64,000 nucleotides of DNA from CATOSP01 sp965216155 (GTDB taxonomy: Bacteria > Chloroflexota > Dehalococcoidia > Lucifugimonadales > UBA3495), in the NCBI GenBank assembly GCA_965216155.1, contig CBDCFD010000006.1, positions 930,001 through 994,000 on the forward strand. The letters run 5' to 3'. Below, one piece after another: positions 16,421 to 24,198 of the stretch. Position 1 is the first letter of the stretch. Every line of letters starts with the position of its first letter. The notes beneath the pieces are model-generated. The model saw nothing but the letters and a program-made list of their open reading frames with translations. It ran no database searches and was not told where the DNA came from. The translations under genes were made by a program, and so were the position numbers.

Positions 16421-17907
16421 GGACCCTTACGCTGGCGGCCATTCAAGATGCTTCATTGGCCAACTCCGTGGCAAATTTCCCCTGGCTGCACGACGAAGTC
16501 GCAGAGGACGAAAGATGGGCCGTTCGCTACCTCTACGACATCGCTCGACGAAACGGTGACATGGCCCAAAACATACTCAGCTTCCCCTGGTTTGCCGACG
16601 GCGTGACCGAAAACGAAAGGTGGGCCGTTCGCTACATTCGGGACATCGCCCGGGAAGACTTCGCAATGGCGCAGAACTTGTTGGGCTTCCCCTGGCTTGC
16701 CGACGACCTGACCGAAGACGAAAGGTGGGCCGTTCGCTACGTTTGGGACATCGCCCAGGAAGACCTCGCAATGGCGCAGAACTTGTTGGGTTTCCCCTGG
16801 TTTGCCGACGGCGTAACCGAAGACGAAAAGTGGGCCGTTCGCTACGTTTGGGGCATCGCCCGGGAAGATACGGCCCTGGCAAACCGAATAGCGAATTCGC
16901 CCTTTCTTCAGCCCCCCTTCAGGTCGCGGGACAGGTACGCTATCCAATCCGTCCGGTTCCTTCAGACTGAATACCCCGACCTGCTGGCCCACATGCTCAA
17001 GCAGGACTGGTTCGCAGACGGGCTGAGCGACGATGAGGCCGCGCTGGTCACAATTTTTGGCCGCGAGTTTGTGTACTTTACGATCAACGAACTTCGTCCA
17101 TTCTTGACGGACCACCGTATGGAGTCTCGCACAGTATTGTTCCCACTGCGCGGCGAGGTACTGGCCACTGATATTCAGGCAACTCGGGGAAGATCCAGGC
17201 GGGACATCACCTCATTGATCGAAGAGGCGGCAGTCGAAATCGAGTCCTTCATGGGAATCCCGTTTCCACAAAACGACCTGATTCTGCTCTTGGCAAGCTG
17301 CCGGTACTCTCCGGTCCGCAGTTCCGATAATCCCTGTGGAGCATCGGGTCTACACCGGGGTAGCCACATGATAGTAGACCCCCTACGGGGTATCAAGGAC
17401 GCGAGGGGAACCCTGATTCATGAGGTGGCACACTTCTATTGGAACAGCTCATCTCCGGTGGATGTCCCTGTATGGTTTTACGAAGGAGGCACCGACTTTC
17501 TTGAATCCTACGTGCAGATTCAACTATACGGGGAGACCTTAGAATCCCGAAAGCGGCGGGTTGATGAACGAATCCACGCCCGTTGCCGGAACAAAGGAAT
17601 AGACTCCGTTCAGGAAATAGTGGACAAACTGGCGCAACTAGGATCGGAGAAATACCGCAAGTTCGAGTTCCACTCTTGTCATTACTATTACGGCGAGATG
17701 TTGTTCCTCCAGCTTTACCACGCCATTGGCGAGGACGCCTTCCGCGCCGCCTGGCAGGAGATCTATGAGACCAGCCGGGGGCCAGAGGAGCGGAGCATGA
17801 CCGAAGAGGAGATATACCGGAAGTTCCTGGAAAACGCCCCGGCGGACAATCTCGACGCATTCAGGGAAGTCTACCGGAAATGGCACGGGGGAGACTTCAT
17901 CGAATGA
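16411..17907 (+). CDS. giant lipoprotein metallopeptidase, part 3 (repeats and gluzincin domain)
   Basis: Begins with four to five helical repeats of about 44 residues, each built around FPWFADGVTEDERWAVRY. These are followed by a C-terminal zinc-peptidase domain: HEVAHFYW gives the HExxH zinc ligands and FYEGGTDFLESY supplies the downstream glutamate, as in M1-like gluzincins. Together with parts 1 and 2 it would form an exported, membrane-anchored protein of about 895 residues. The two indels compensate each other, so parts 1 and 3 are in the same phase. The start at 16411 is artificial. Substrate unknown. Confidence 0.75.
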   Translation: MALRTLTLAAIQDASLANSVANFPWLHDEVAEDERWAVRYLYDIARRNGDMAQNILSFPWFADGVTENERWAVRYIRDIAREDFAMAQNLLGFPWLADDLTEDERWAVRYVWDIAQEDLAMAQNLLGFPWFADGVTEDEKWAVRYVWGIAREDTALANRIANSPFLQPPFRSRDRYAIQSVRFLQTEYPDLLAHMLKQDWFADGLSDDEAALVTIFGREFVYFTINELRPFLTDHRMESRTVLFPLRGEVLATDIQATRGRSRRDITSLIEEAAVEIESFMGIPFPQNDLILLLASCRYSPVRSSDNPCGASGLHRGSHMIVDPLRGIKDARGTLIHEVAHFYWNSSSPVDVPVWFYEGGTDFLESYVQIQLYGETLESRKRRVDERIHARCRNKGIDSVQEIVDKLAQLGSEKYRKFEFHSCHYYYGEMLFLQLYHAIGEDAFRAAWQEIYETSRGPEERSMTEEEIYRKFLENAPADNLDAFREVYRKWHGGDFIE

Positions 17908-17971
17908 CGGCCCGCCGCGCAGCCGCCGGCGCTGCCAGCCATCCCCGCCTCCCGGAGGAGCCTGTGCGAGC

Positions 17972-18778
17972 ATGGAACTAAAGCAGTTGGGCCTCACCGG
18001 GGTCATGCTCCCCGAAATCGGGCTTGGGACATGGAAGTACAAGGGCGGGAATGAGCCGCTGCGCCGGGGCATTTCCCTGGGCGCAACTCTCGTCGATACG
18101 GCGGAGATGTACCGCAACGAGGTGGAGGTCGGACAGGCTATCGAGCCGGTCCGGGAGCGCGTTTTTCTGGCGACCAAGGTCCTGGGCAACCACCTGCGGT
18201 ACGATCAGGTGTTGAAGGCCGCTGAGGATAGCCTGCGTAAGCTGGACGTGGCCGTGATCGACTTGTACCAGGTCCATTGGCCCAACAGCAGGGTGCCCAT
18301 ATCCGAGACTATGCGGGCGATGGAGGAACTGGTTGACCGGGGAATGGTCCGGTTTATCGGGGTGAGCAATTTTTCCAGGGAGGGGCTGCAAGAGGCGCAG
18401 GCGGCCATGACCCGCTATCCCATCGTGTCCAACCAGGTCCTCTACAGCCTGAAGGCCCGGAGAATCGGGTCCCGGCTTCTCCCCTACTGCCAGGACAACA
18501 ACGTAACCGTGATCGCCTACACACCTCTGGCCGACGGTTCGCTGGCGGCGCGTTCCCGGCTCCGCCCCGACCGCCGCTTTCGGGTGTTGGAGCAGGCAGC
18601 CAACGAGGCCGGGAAGACGCCGGCCCAGGCCGCCCTCAATTGGGTAACGTCCCATCCTTCCGTAATCACCATCCCCAAGTCCAACAGCGTCGCGCGCACC
18701 GAGGAGAACTGCGCCGCGTCGGGCTGGCGCTTGTCCCCGGAGAGCATCCGGCGGCTGGAAGAAGCGTACTCCATGTAG
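17972..18778 (+). CDS. aldo/keto reductase
   Basis: 268 residues, single-domain NADPH-dependent aldo-keto reductase. The tetrad is visible: D42 and Y47 in VDTAEMY, K69 in LATKV, and H102 in YQVHWPN. The C-terminal IPKSNSVARTEEN is the cofactor-phosphate binding motif. ATG at 17972, with GGAGGAG about 12 bases upstream. A monocistronic gene between the metallopeptidase and a repeat-rich intergenic region; likely reduces small aldehydes or ketones. Confidence 0.9.
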   Translation: MELKQLGLTGVMLPEIGLGTWKYKGGNEPLRRGISLGATLVDTAEMYRNEVEVGQAIEPVRERVFLATKVLGNHLRYDQVLKAAEDSLRKLDVAVIDLYQVHWPNSRVPISETMRAMEELVDRGMVRFIGVSNFSREGLQEAQAAMTRYPIVSNQVLYSLKARRIGSRLLPYCQDNNVTVIAYTPLADGSLAARSRLRPDRRFRVLEQAANEAGKTPAQAALNWVTSHPSVITIPKSNSVARTEENCAASGWRLSPESIRRLEEAYSM

Positions 18779-18787
18779 GCATGGCGA

Positions 18788-18871
18788 CGGCAATTGTCTG
18801 AACTGTGATTCCGGGATGTTCTAATCCTGGAAATCCCATAATCTGATGAATCACAGTTCAGACAATTGCCG
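18788..18871. repeat. 24-bp perfect inverted repeat hairpin
   Basis: Arms 18788-18811 and 18848-18871 are perfect reverse complements (CGGCAATTGTCTGAACTGTG... on the left) around a 36-base loop. It lies just after the aldo-keto reductase stop and has no T tract, so it looks more like a dispersed palindromic element than a terminator. Confidence 0.8.
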
Positions 18872-18897
18872 AAAAACCCTGGTCTGTGACGAACTCC

Positions 18898-19058
18898 GAG
18901 AAAATTGCGAAACTCTTTAGTTGCCGAAGGGCTAGAAGAATAATAGCGTGAATAGGATTCGTCGGCCATTCAGGGTGGGGGAATTCGGCAAATACGTTAA
19001 CGGTATTCGTCCCCCATTAGCAGTCGCAAGCTCAGTTGGGTAGTTTCGCAATTTTCTC
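18898..19058. mobile_element. 161-bp MITE with target duplication
   Basis: Both ends carry the 17-base perfect terminal inverted repeat GAGAAAATTGCGAAACT (18898-18914 and, inverted, 19042-19058). GAACTCC is directly repeated outside each end (18891-18897 and 19059-19065), a 7-bp target duplication. No open frame inside is credible. The element ends only ten bases before the -35 of the proVWX promoter. A single matching end lies at 13099-13115. Confidence 0.75.
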
Positions 19059-19068
19059 GAACTCCGGC

Positions 19069-19097
19069 TTGACAAACCATCAGTAGCCTAATAGGGT
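19069..19097 (+). promoter_or_regulatory. putative proVWX promoter
   Basis: TTGACA at 19069-19074, then a 17-base spacer and a weak -10 TAGGGT at 19092-19097. It starts four bases after the MITE target duplication. Confidence 0.4.
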
Positions 19098-19183
19098 AAA
19101 TTGGCCGCGCATGAGTGCTTGACTTGCGGCTTTGGGCAGACAATTTCCCGGGACCCGTATGGCTCCACTCTTCAGGTGAGACT

Positions 19184-20494
19184 ATGGCTGTTGAAAGAGT
19201 AGACCCTGCCGCCGGTAATGGGGCTGACCTGCCGTTCATTCACGTCGGATCGGTATGGAAGGTGTTTGGAAAAGACCCGGAGAAGGTCTTGACCGCTCAG
19301 TACGCCGGTATGGACAAGACCTTCATTCAGAACGAATTGGGGAATGTGATCGGTCTCCAGGACGTCTCCTTCGATGTCGAACAGGGGGAGACCTTCGTGA
19401 TCATGGGGCTTTCGGGCAGCGGAAAGTCAACGATGGTGCGTTGCCTAATCCGCCTTATCGAGCCCACGGCGGGCGAGATTGTCATAGACGGCGAGACCGT
19501 CACCGCGATGTCCGACAAAGACCTCATCGAATTTCGCCGCAACAAGATTGCGATGGTCTTTCAGCACTACGGCTTGATGCCCCACCGGAACGTGCTGGAC
19601 AACGCTTCCTGGGGCCTGGAGGTGCAGGGCGTCGGCCAGGAGGAGCGCTACGCCCGCGTCCGCGAGGTGCTGGACATGGTCGGCCTGTCCGGTTGGGAAG
19701 GGTCCTACCCCCGCCAGTTGTCCGGCGGTATGCAGCAGCGGGTGGGGCTGGCCCGGGCCCTGGCGGTGGACACCGGGATTCTGCTGATGGACGAACCGTT
19801 CAGCGGCCTCGACCCCCTGATACGCCGCCAGATGCAGGACGAGCTCCTGCGCCTGCAAAACGAGCTTCACAAGACCATTGTTTTCATCACTCACGACCTC
19901 AACGAAGCACTGAAGCTGGGCGACCGCATCGCCATCATGCAGAGTGGGCAGGTGGCCCAAATCGGCTCGCCCGAGGACATCGTGCTTCGCCCGGAGGACG
20001 AATACATCGGCGACTTTACGCAGGACGTGCGGTTGGAAACTATCCTGACGGCCAGCAAGGTGATGGTGATGCCCAAGGCTACGGTGATGGGACACCAGGG
20101 GCCGCGGGCCGCGCTGCACACCATCGCCGCCAGCGACGGCGACGCCGCGTGGGTTGTTGACCGGCGCGAAGGCTACATCGGCATGTTGTCCATTACCAAC
20201 GCCGAACGCGCCCTGCGGGCGGGCGTTGCCAAGCTCGAGCAGGACTGGAGTTACATCGACCAGGAATACCAGGCGGTAACGCCGTCCACCACCTTCGACG
20301 AGCTCATCCCGATGGCCCTGGGCAGCAATTTCCCCATCCCGGTGGTCGGCGGCGACAACAAGCTGGTGGGCGAAGTGCATCGCAGCGCCCTGGCGGAAGC
20401 CATCGCCGAAACGTCCTACGCCGACCCCGATTACGAAGCCAACGCCGCCGCCAACTCCTCAATCGCGGCGAATCCCCAAGGGAATAGCCAATAA
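19184..20494 (+). CDS. proV: glycine betaine/proline ABC transporter ATP-binding protein
   Basis: ATPase that powers compatible-solute uptake with ProW and ProX. ATG at 19184 (AGGTGAG upstream) is preferred over the earlier in-frame codon at 19115. Walker A GLSGSGKST, signature LSGGMQQRVGLARAL, Walker B ILLMDEPFSGLD and the switch histidine in FITHDLNEAL are all intact. A C-terminal region of about 130 residues corresponds to the paired CBS domains of OpuA/ProV proteins that sense ionic strength. First gene of proV-proW-proX. Confidence 0.93.
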   Translation: MAVERVDPAAGNGADLPFIHVGSVWKVFGKDPEKVLTAQYAGMDKTFIQNELGNVIGLQDVSFDVEQGETFVIMGLSGSGKSTMVRCLIRLIEPTAGEIVIDGETVTAMSDKDLIEFRRNKIAMVFQHYGLMPHRNVLDNASWGLEVQGVGQEERYARVREVLDMVGLSGWEGSYPRQLSGGMQQRVGLARALAVDTGILLMDEPFSGLDPLIRRQMQDELLRLQNELHKTIVFITHDLNEALKLGDRIAIMQSGQVAQIGSPEDIVLRPEDEYIGDFTQDVRLETILTASKVMVMPKATVMGHQGPRAALHTIAASDGDAAWVVDRREGYIGMLSITNAERALRAGVAKLEQDWSYIDQEYQAVTPSTTFDELIPMALGSNFPIPVVGGDNKLVGEVHRSALAEAIAETSYADPDYEANAAANSSIAANPQGNSQ

Positions 20495-20531
20495 CCGCGA
20501 TTGGCACGACCGGAATCCAGGATGCCCAGAA

Positions 20532-20561
20532 TGTAGGGGCGTTTCGCGAAACGCCCCTACA
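20532..20561. repeat. 30-bp perfect palindrome between proV and proW
   Basis: TGTAGGGGCGTTTCG is followed directly by its exact reverse complement. It lies between the proV stop (20494) and the proW ribosome binding site (about 20565). With no T tract it is not a classical terminator, but the folded RNA could tune the proV:proW ratio or protect the upstream message. Confidence 0.85.
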
Positions 20562-20576
20562 ACCGAGGAGACCCGG

Positions 20577-21662
20577 ATGGCAGCGATAACCGGCAACGAA
20601 ACGGACCCGCAAGCCCCGGATGCAACCTCGCCGGACAACGGCCCGGCTACCCTGTCGAGGAAGGCCGCCCTCAGCGGGACCCGGCCCATCGTTCGTTGGC
20701 TGACCGGCCTGGCCGTAGTCGTCGTCATGCTCATAGTCTGCCTCCTGGCGTGGGGACCGGAGATGGACTTCCCCAGCCAGGTACCCCAGGAGCAAGATGA
20801 TGGCTCCACGAAGAGCGTGGAGATAAACCGTATCATATCCATCCACATTAAGGACGCAACTACCTGGTTGGTACGCAACTGGGGCGGGATGTTTGACGGC
20901 ATCGACAAACTAATCACCATAATCATGGTGAAGTTGGAAGACGGACTGAAGTGGATTCCATGGCCGGTCAGTACTGCCGCGGTGTGCATCGCGGCCATGA
21001 TAATAGTCGGCTGGCGCTTGGGGGTGCTGGCGCTGCTGAGCTTCTTGTTTATCGGCTTGATGAACCGATGGGACAGCGCCGTGGAAACCATCGCCATTAT
21101 CATTTTCTCGGTGACTATGTCCGTGCTTATCGCGCTGCCTCTTGGCATTCTGGGGGCCAGGTCAGACCGGGCCAATGGCATCATGCGGCCCATTCTGGAC
21201 GGGATGCAGACCATGCCCAGCTATGTATACCTGGTGCCAGGCATCCTTTTCTTCGGCCTTGGCTACACCCCGGCTGTAATCGCAACCGTCATATACGCTG
21301 TTCCGCCGGCCATCCGGCTTACCAACCTGGGAATCCGGCAGGTGTCGCCGGAGACTGTCGAAGCGGCCCGCTCCTTCGGCACTTCTTCTTTCCAATTGCT
21401 TGCCAAGGTCCAGATGCCGATGGCTATGCCGACAATCATGGCGGGCATCAACCAGACGACCATGCTCGCCCTCTCGATGGTTGTCATAGCGTCGCTGGTC
21501 GGAGCCAGCGGGCTTGGAGAAGACGTGTTCCGGGCGTTGCAGCGGCAGGACCCCGGCAACAGCGTCATAGCTGGCATGTCCATAGTTTTGATAGCTATCG
21601 TAATCGACCGTTTGACCCAAGCGGCAACCCGCAGCCGCCAGGATGCCATCTCCGGGAATTAA
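20577..21662 (+). CDS. proW: glycine betaine/proline ABC transporter permease
   Basis: 361-residue inner-membrane permease. A first membrane helix follows a soluble N-terminus of about 45 residues, and six or more further helices make the MetI-like permease domain. The conserved ATPase-contact loop reads EAARSFGTSSFQLLAKVQMPMAMP, given here in part: EAARSFGTSSFQ. ATG at 20577 is preceded by GAGGAG. The long N-terminal extension with a helix is typical of ProW/OpuAB. Works with ProV and ProX. Confidence 0.93.
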   Translation: MAAITGNETDPQAPDATSPDNGPATLSRKAALSGTRPIVRWLTGLAVVVVMLIVCLLAWGPEMDFPSQVPQEQDDGSTKSVEINRIISIHIKDATTWLVRNWGGMFDGIDKLITIIMVKLEDGLKWIPWPVSTAAVCIAAMIIVGWRLGVLALLSFLFIGLMNRWDSAVETIAIIIFSVTMSVLIALPLGILGARSDRANGIMRPILDGMQTMPSYVYLVPGILFFGLGYTPAVIATVIYAVPPAIRLTNLGIRQVSPETVEAARSFGTSSFQLLAKVQMPMAMPTIMAGINQTTMLALSMVVIASLVGASGLGEDVFRALQRQDPGNSVIAGMSIVLIAIVIDRLTQAATRSRQDAISGN

Positions 21663-21874
21663 CGGCGAAAAGCCGCCGCCGTATTGTAGGGAAACGGAGT
21701 TGCTGGACATAATGTTGTGCGCGAGTGCGTAAATCGTACGCCGATTTATGTTGACGTAGTAGCTTCACGTAGTATAGTCTACTAGCCGACAATCGGCCTG
21801 CGAACCATCCATGCCCCGGATTTGGGTAGCAGCCCGGGAGTCTTAACTTAAATCATGTTCCCGGAGGTTAAGTT

Positions 21875-23110
21875 GTGGCAACAGGCAACAGGCTCATCCA
21901 GCTAGGAGTATTCCTCTGTCTCTCATTAGCCATCTTCGCCATTATCGGCGCGTGCGGGGCGCCGGCGGAAACAATCAGAGAAATCGAGGTGATCAAGGAA
22001 GTACCCGTTGACCGGGAAGTCGTCAAAGAGGTAATCAAAGAAGTCCCGGTTGAAGTCGTCAAGGAAGTTCCAATAGAGGTCATCGTTACCCAAGAGGTTA
22101 TCAAAGAGGTCCCCAAAGAAGTAATCAGGACAGTCACCAAAGAGGTCCAGGTAATGGTTACTCCGGTCCCGGCGGAGAAGGACACCATCGTCTTCTCCGA
22201 CCTGAACTGGACTAGCGCCCAGGTCCAGAACCGGATCGCCCAATACATCGTGGAGTTTGGCTACGGCTATCCCACGGATCTGGTGTTCGGGGGCACGCTG
22301 CCGCTATTCCAGGGGCTAAAGGCCGGTGACACGCACGTAACGATGGAGATCTGGCTGCCCAACCAATCAATAGGATGGGTAGAGGCGGTCGAACTCGGCG
22401 AGGTCGTTTCGGTAGGCAAGAGCCTGGTGGGCGACTGGCAAAGCACGTTCGTCATTCCTGCATACGTCGCTGCGGAGAACCCCGGTCTCAAGACCCCTCA
22501 GGACCTGATGAAGCCGGAGTTCCAGGAGCTTTTCGCAACCACTGAGAGTCGAGGCAAAGCCAGACTAGTCGCGTGTGTGCCCGGATGGTCTTGCGAGTTG
22601 GTAAACGATGTGCAGATTGAGTCGTATGGCCTTTCCGATTCCCTCCACGTCATCAAGCCCGGCTCACAGGACGCCATGTTCTCGGAAATTTACGGCGCAT
22701 TTGAGAAGCAAGAGCCCTGGCTCGGCTATATGTGGGGGACAGGTGACCCGGCCCTGAAGTTGGACCTGGTCCGGTTGGAAGAGCCAGCTTATACCAAAGA
22801 ATGCTGGGATAGCGACAAAGCCTGCGCCTTCGATAACTCCCTGGTCCTGGTGGCGGTCCACAAAGATCTGCTTCCCCGGGCCCCGGAGGTTATCGGTTTC
22901 CTCCAGGAATGGGAGTTCACCATCGACATATACAAGGGCATTTTCCAGTGGATCGACGCGAACGCCGATCCGACTCCCGCCGAAGCCGCGACGGAGTGGC
23001 TCAAGACCAATGAGGATGTCTGGTCTGCCTGGGTGACTGACGATGCCGCCGCGAAGGTCAAGGCGGCGCTCGCCGCAGGCAAAGAGGCCGAGGGTTGGCC
23101 CGACGCATAA
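21875..23110 (+). CDS. proX: glycine betaine/proline-binding lipoprotein
   Basis: Extracellular solute receptor of the transporter. GTG start at 21875 with GGAGGTT upstream. A lipoprotein signal ends in FAIIGACG; then a repetitive linker of about 55 residues made of K-E-V-P/I-x-E-V units, common in Chloroflexota binding proteins, leads to the OpuAC-type domain (VFSDLNWTSAQVQNRIAQ, WLPNQSIGW with aromatic residues likely to cage the quaternary amine). 411 residues. It lies 212 bases after proW, so it may have an extra promoter, and ends at a strong terminator. Confidence 0.93.
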   Translation: MATGNRLIQLGVFLCLSLAIFAIIGACGAPAETIREIEVIKEVPVDREVVKEVIKEVPVEVVKEVPIEVIVTQEVIKEVPKEVIRTVTKEVQVMVTPVPAEKDTIVFSDLNWTSAQVQNRIAQYIVEFGYGYPTDLVFGGTLPLFQGLKAGDTHVTMEIWLPNQSIGWVEAVELGEVVSVGKSLVGDWQSTFVIPAYVAAENPGLKTPQDLMKPEFQELFATTESRGKARLVACVPGWSCELVNDVQIESYGLSDSLHVIKPGSQDAMFSEIYGAFEKQEPWLGYMWGTGDPALKLDLVRLEEPAYTKECWDSDKACAFDNSLVLVAVHKDLLPRAPEVIGFLQEWEFTIDIYKGIFQWIDANADPTPAEAATEWLKTNEDVWSAWVTDDAAAKVKAALAAGKEAEGWPDA

Positions 23111-23148
23111 CCGGCAATCTCAACAGCCCCCAAGAAGGACCACATAGC

Positions 23149-23184
23149 AAGGCGGCCTCAGCACTGAGGCCGCCTTCTCTTTTC
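23149..23184 (+). terminator. rho-independent terminator after proX
   Basis: An 11-13 bp GC-rich stem (AAGGCGGCCTCA / TGAGGCCGCCTT) with a small loop, followed by CTCTTTT. Confidence 0.9.
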
Positions 23185-23204
23185 GCTTCGCGGTTCCGCC
23201 GGTG

Positions 23205-23213
23205 TGCTATCAT
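23205..23213 (+). promoter_or_regulatory. extended -10 element of Uma2 gene 1
   Basis: TGC directly before TATCAT, 30 bases upstream of the start codon. The same CCGCC..TGTGCTATCAT context precedes the second Uma2 gene (42390-42398). Confidence 0.45.
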
Positions 23214-23243
23214 GGGTCAATCCCAAACACCGGCAGGCAAACA

Positions 23244-24023
23244 ATGACCACTAAGAAACGGCGGCTCGGCCGCGTGGAAGTGGAGGCTATGGGCCTATTG
23301 GACCGCCCTCCTCCGATGGTCTTCCCAGGCCCCAACGCCGCGCCCGACCTTGACGAGCCGCTGCCCGACGCCATGCATCAATTTGATTATTTAGCCGACA
23401 CCTTCGTAATACTGCGCCGCCATTTCTCCAGGCACCGCATGACCCTGGCCCATGGCAACTCCCCCATCTATTACGTGGAAGTGGTGGACGGGGAGGAACA
23501 TACCCGCCATGTCTCGCCCGACTGTTACGTCGCCTTCCGCGTCGACGCCGAGGCAATCCGCAGGCGCAACGGGTACTTCATGCGCGAGGTAGGCGAGGCC
23601 CCGGAATTCGTCCTGGAAATCGCCTCGGTCAGCACTTCCCGGAACGACCTCGGCCCCAAGCGGGGAATCTATGCCCGCCTGGGCGTCAACGAGTATTGGC
23701 GGTTCGACGCCACGGGGGGCGAATACTACGGGGACCCGTTGGTTGGAGAGGACCTGGTTGACGGTGAGTACCGCCGCCTGGAAATCCACCACGAGCCCAA
23801 CGGTCAGATATGGGGCCACAGCCCGGCCCTTGGCCTGGACCTCTGCTGGGAGTCCGGGCAACTCTGTTTCTTCAACCCGAAAACGGGGCTGTACCTTCTT
23901 GACTTCGACGAAGAGGGGGAACGCGCCGACGCCCAACAGGCCCGCGCCGACGCCGCCGAAGCGGAGGCAGCAGACTTGCGGGAACAGTTACGACGGTTGC
24001 GGGAACAGGGACCCGAAGCCTGA
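23244..24023 (+). CDS. Uma2-family putative endonuclease, copy 1
   Basis: 259 residues from ATG 23244. Uma2 (DUF820) proteins adopt a PD-(D/E)XK nuclease fold; here the acidic positions lie in SPDCYVAFRVD and in EFVLEIAS, and YARLGVNEYWRFD is the typical following segment. The C-terminus is an Ala/Glu/Arg-rich coiled coil. Uma2 genes are abundant in Cyanobacteria and Chloroflexota, and their cellular role is unknown. A frameshifted stretch of further coiled-coil coding lies just downstream. Related to the gene at 42452-43192. Confidence 0.85.
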   Translation: MTTKKRRLGRVEVEAMGLLDRPPPMVFPGPNAAPDLDEPLPDAMHQFDYLADTFVILRRHFSRHRMTLAHGNSPIYYVEVVDGEEHTRHVSPDCYVAFRVDAEAIRRRNGYFMREVGEAPEFVLEIASVSTSRNDLGPKRGIYARLGVNEYWRFDATGGEYYGDPLVGEDLVDGEYRRLEIHHEPNGQIWGHSPALGLDLCWESGQLCFFNPKTGLYLLDFDEEGERADAQQARADAAEAEAADLREQLRRLREQGPEA

Positions 24024-24187
24024 TAGCCGGAACCTCGTTCCCGCATGTCCGAGGAAGAGCGGGCGGCCGAAGCCGAGGCCCGCGCCGCTGCCGCCGAGCA
24101 AACGCCAGAGACGAGTTTGTCGCCCGACGAGGCGCAGAAGGGAAAGTCCGGCGATTGGAGGCGCAATTGCGCCGGTTGCAGGGATAG
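24024..24187 (+). pseudogene. decayed coiled-coil tail of Uma2 gene 1
   Basis: Downstream of the Uma2 stop the sequence still encodes ERAAEAEARAAAAEQ in one frame and VRRLEAQLRRLQG up to a stop at 24187 in another. This looks like the original longer coiled-coil C-terminus, cut off by a stop and a frameshift, or the end of a second truncated Uma2 copy. Confidence 0.35.
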
Positions 24188-24198
24188 CTGCCGCTCCC

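Noticed and set aside
19445..20380. 311-residue antisense frame over proV
   Set aside because: Mirror of a strongly conserved ABC ATPase; His/Gln/Val-rich composition typical of shadow frames.
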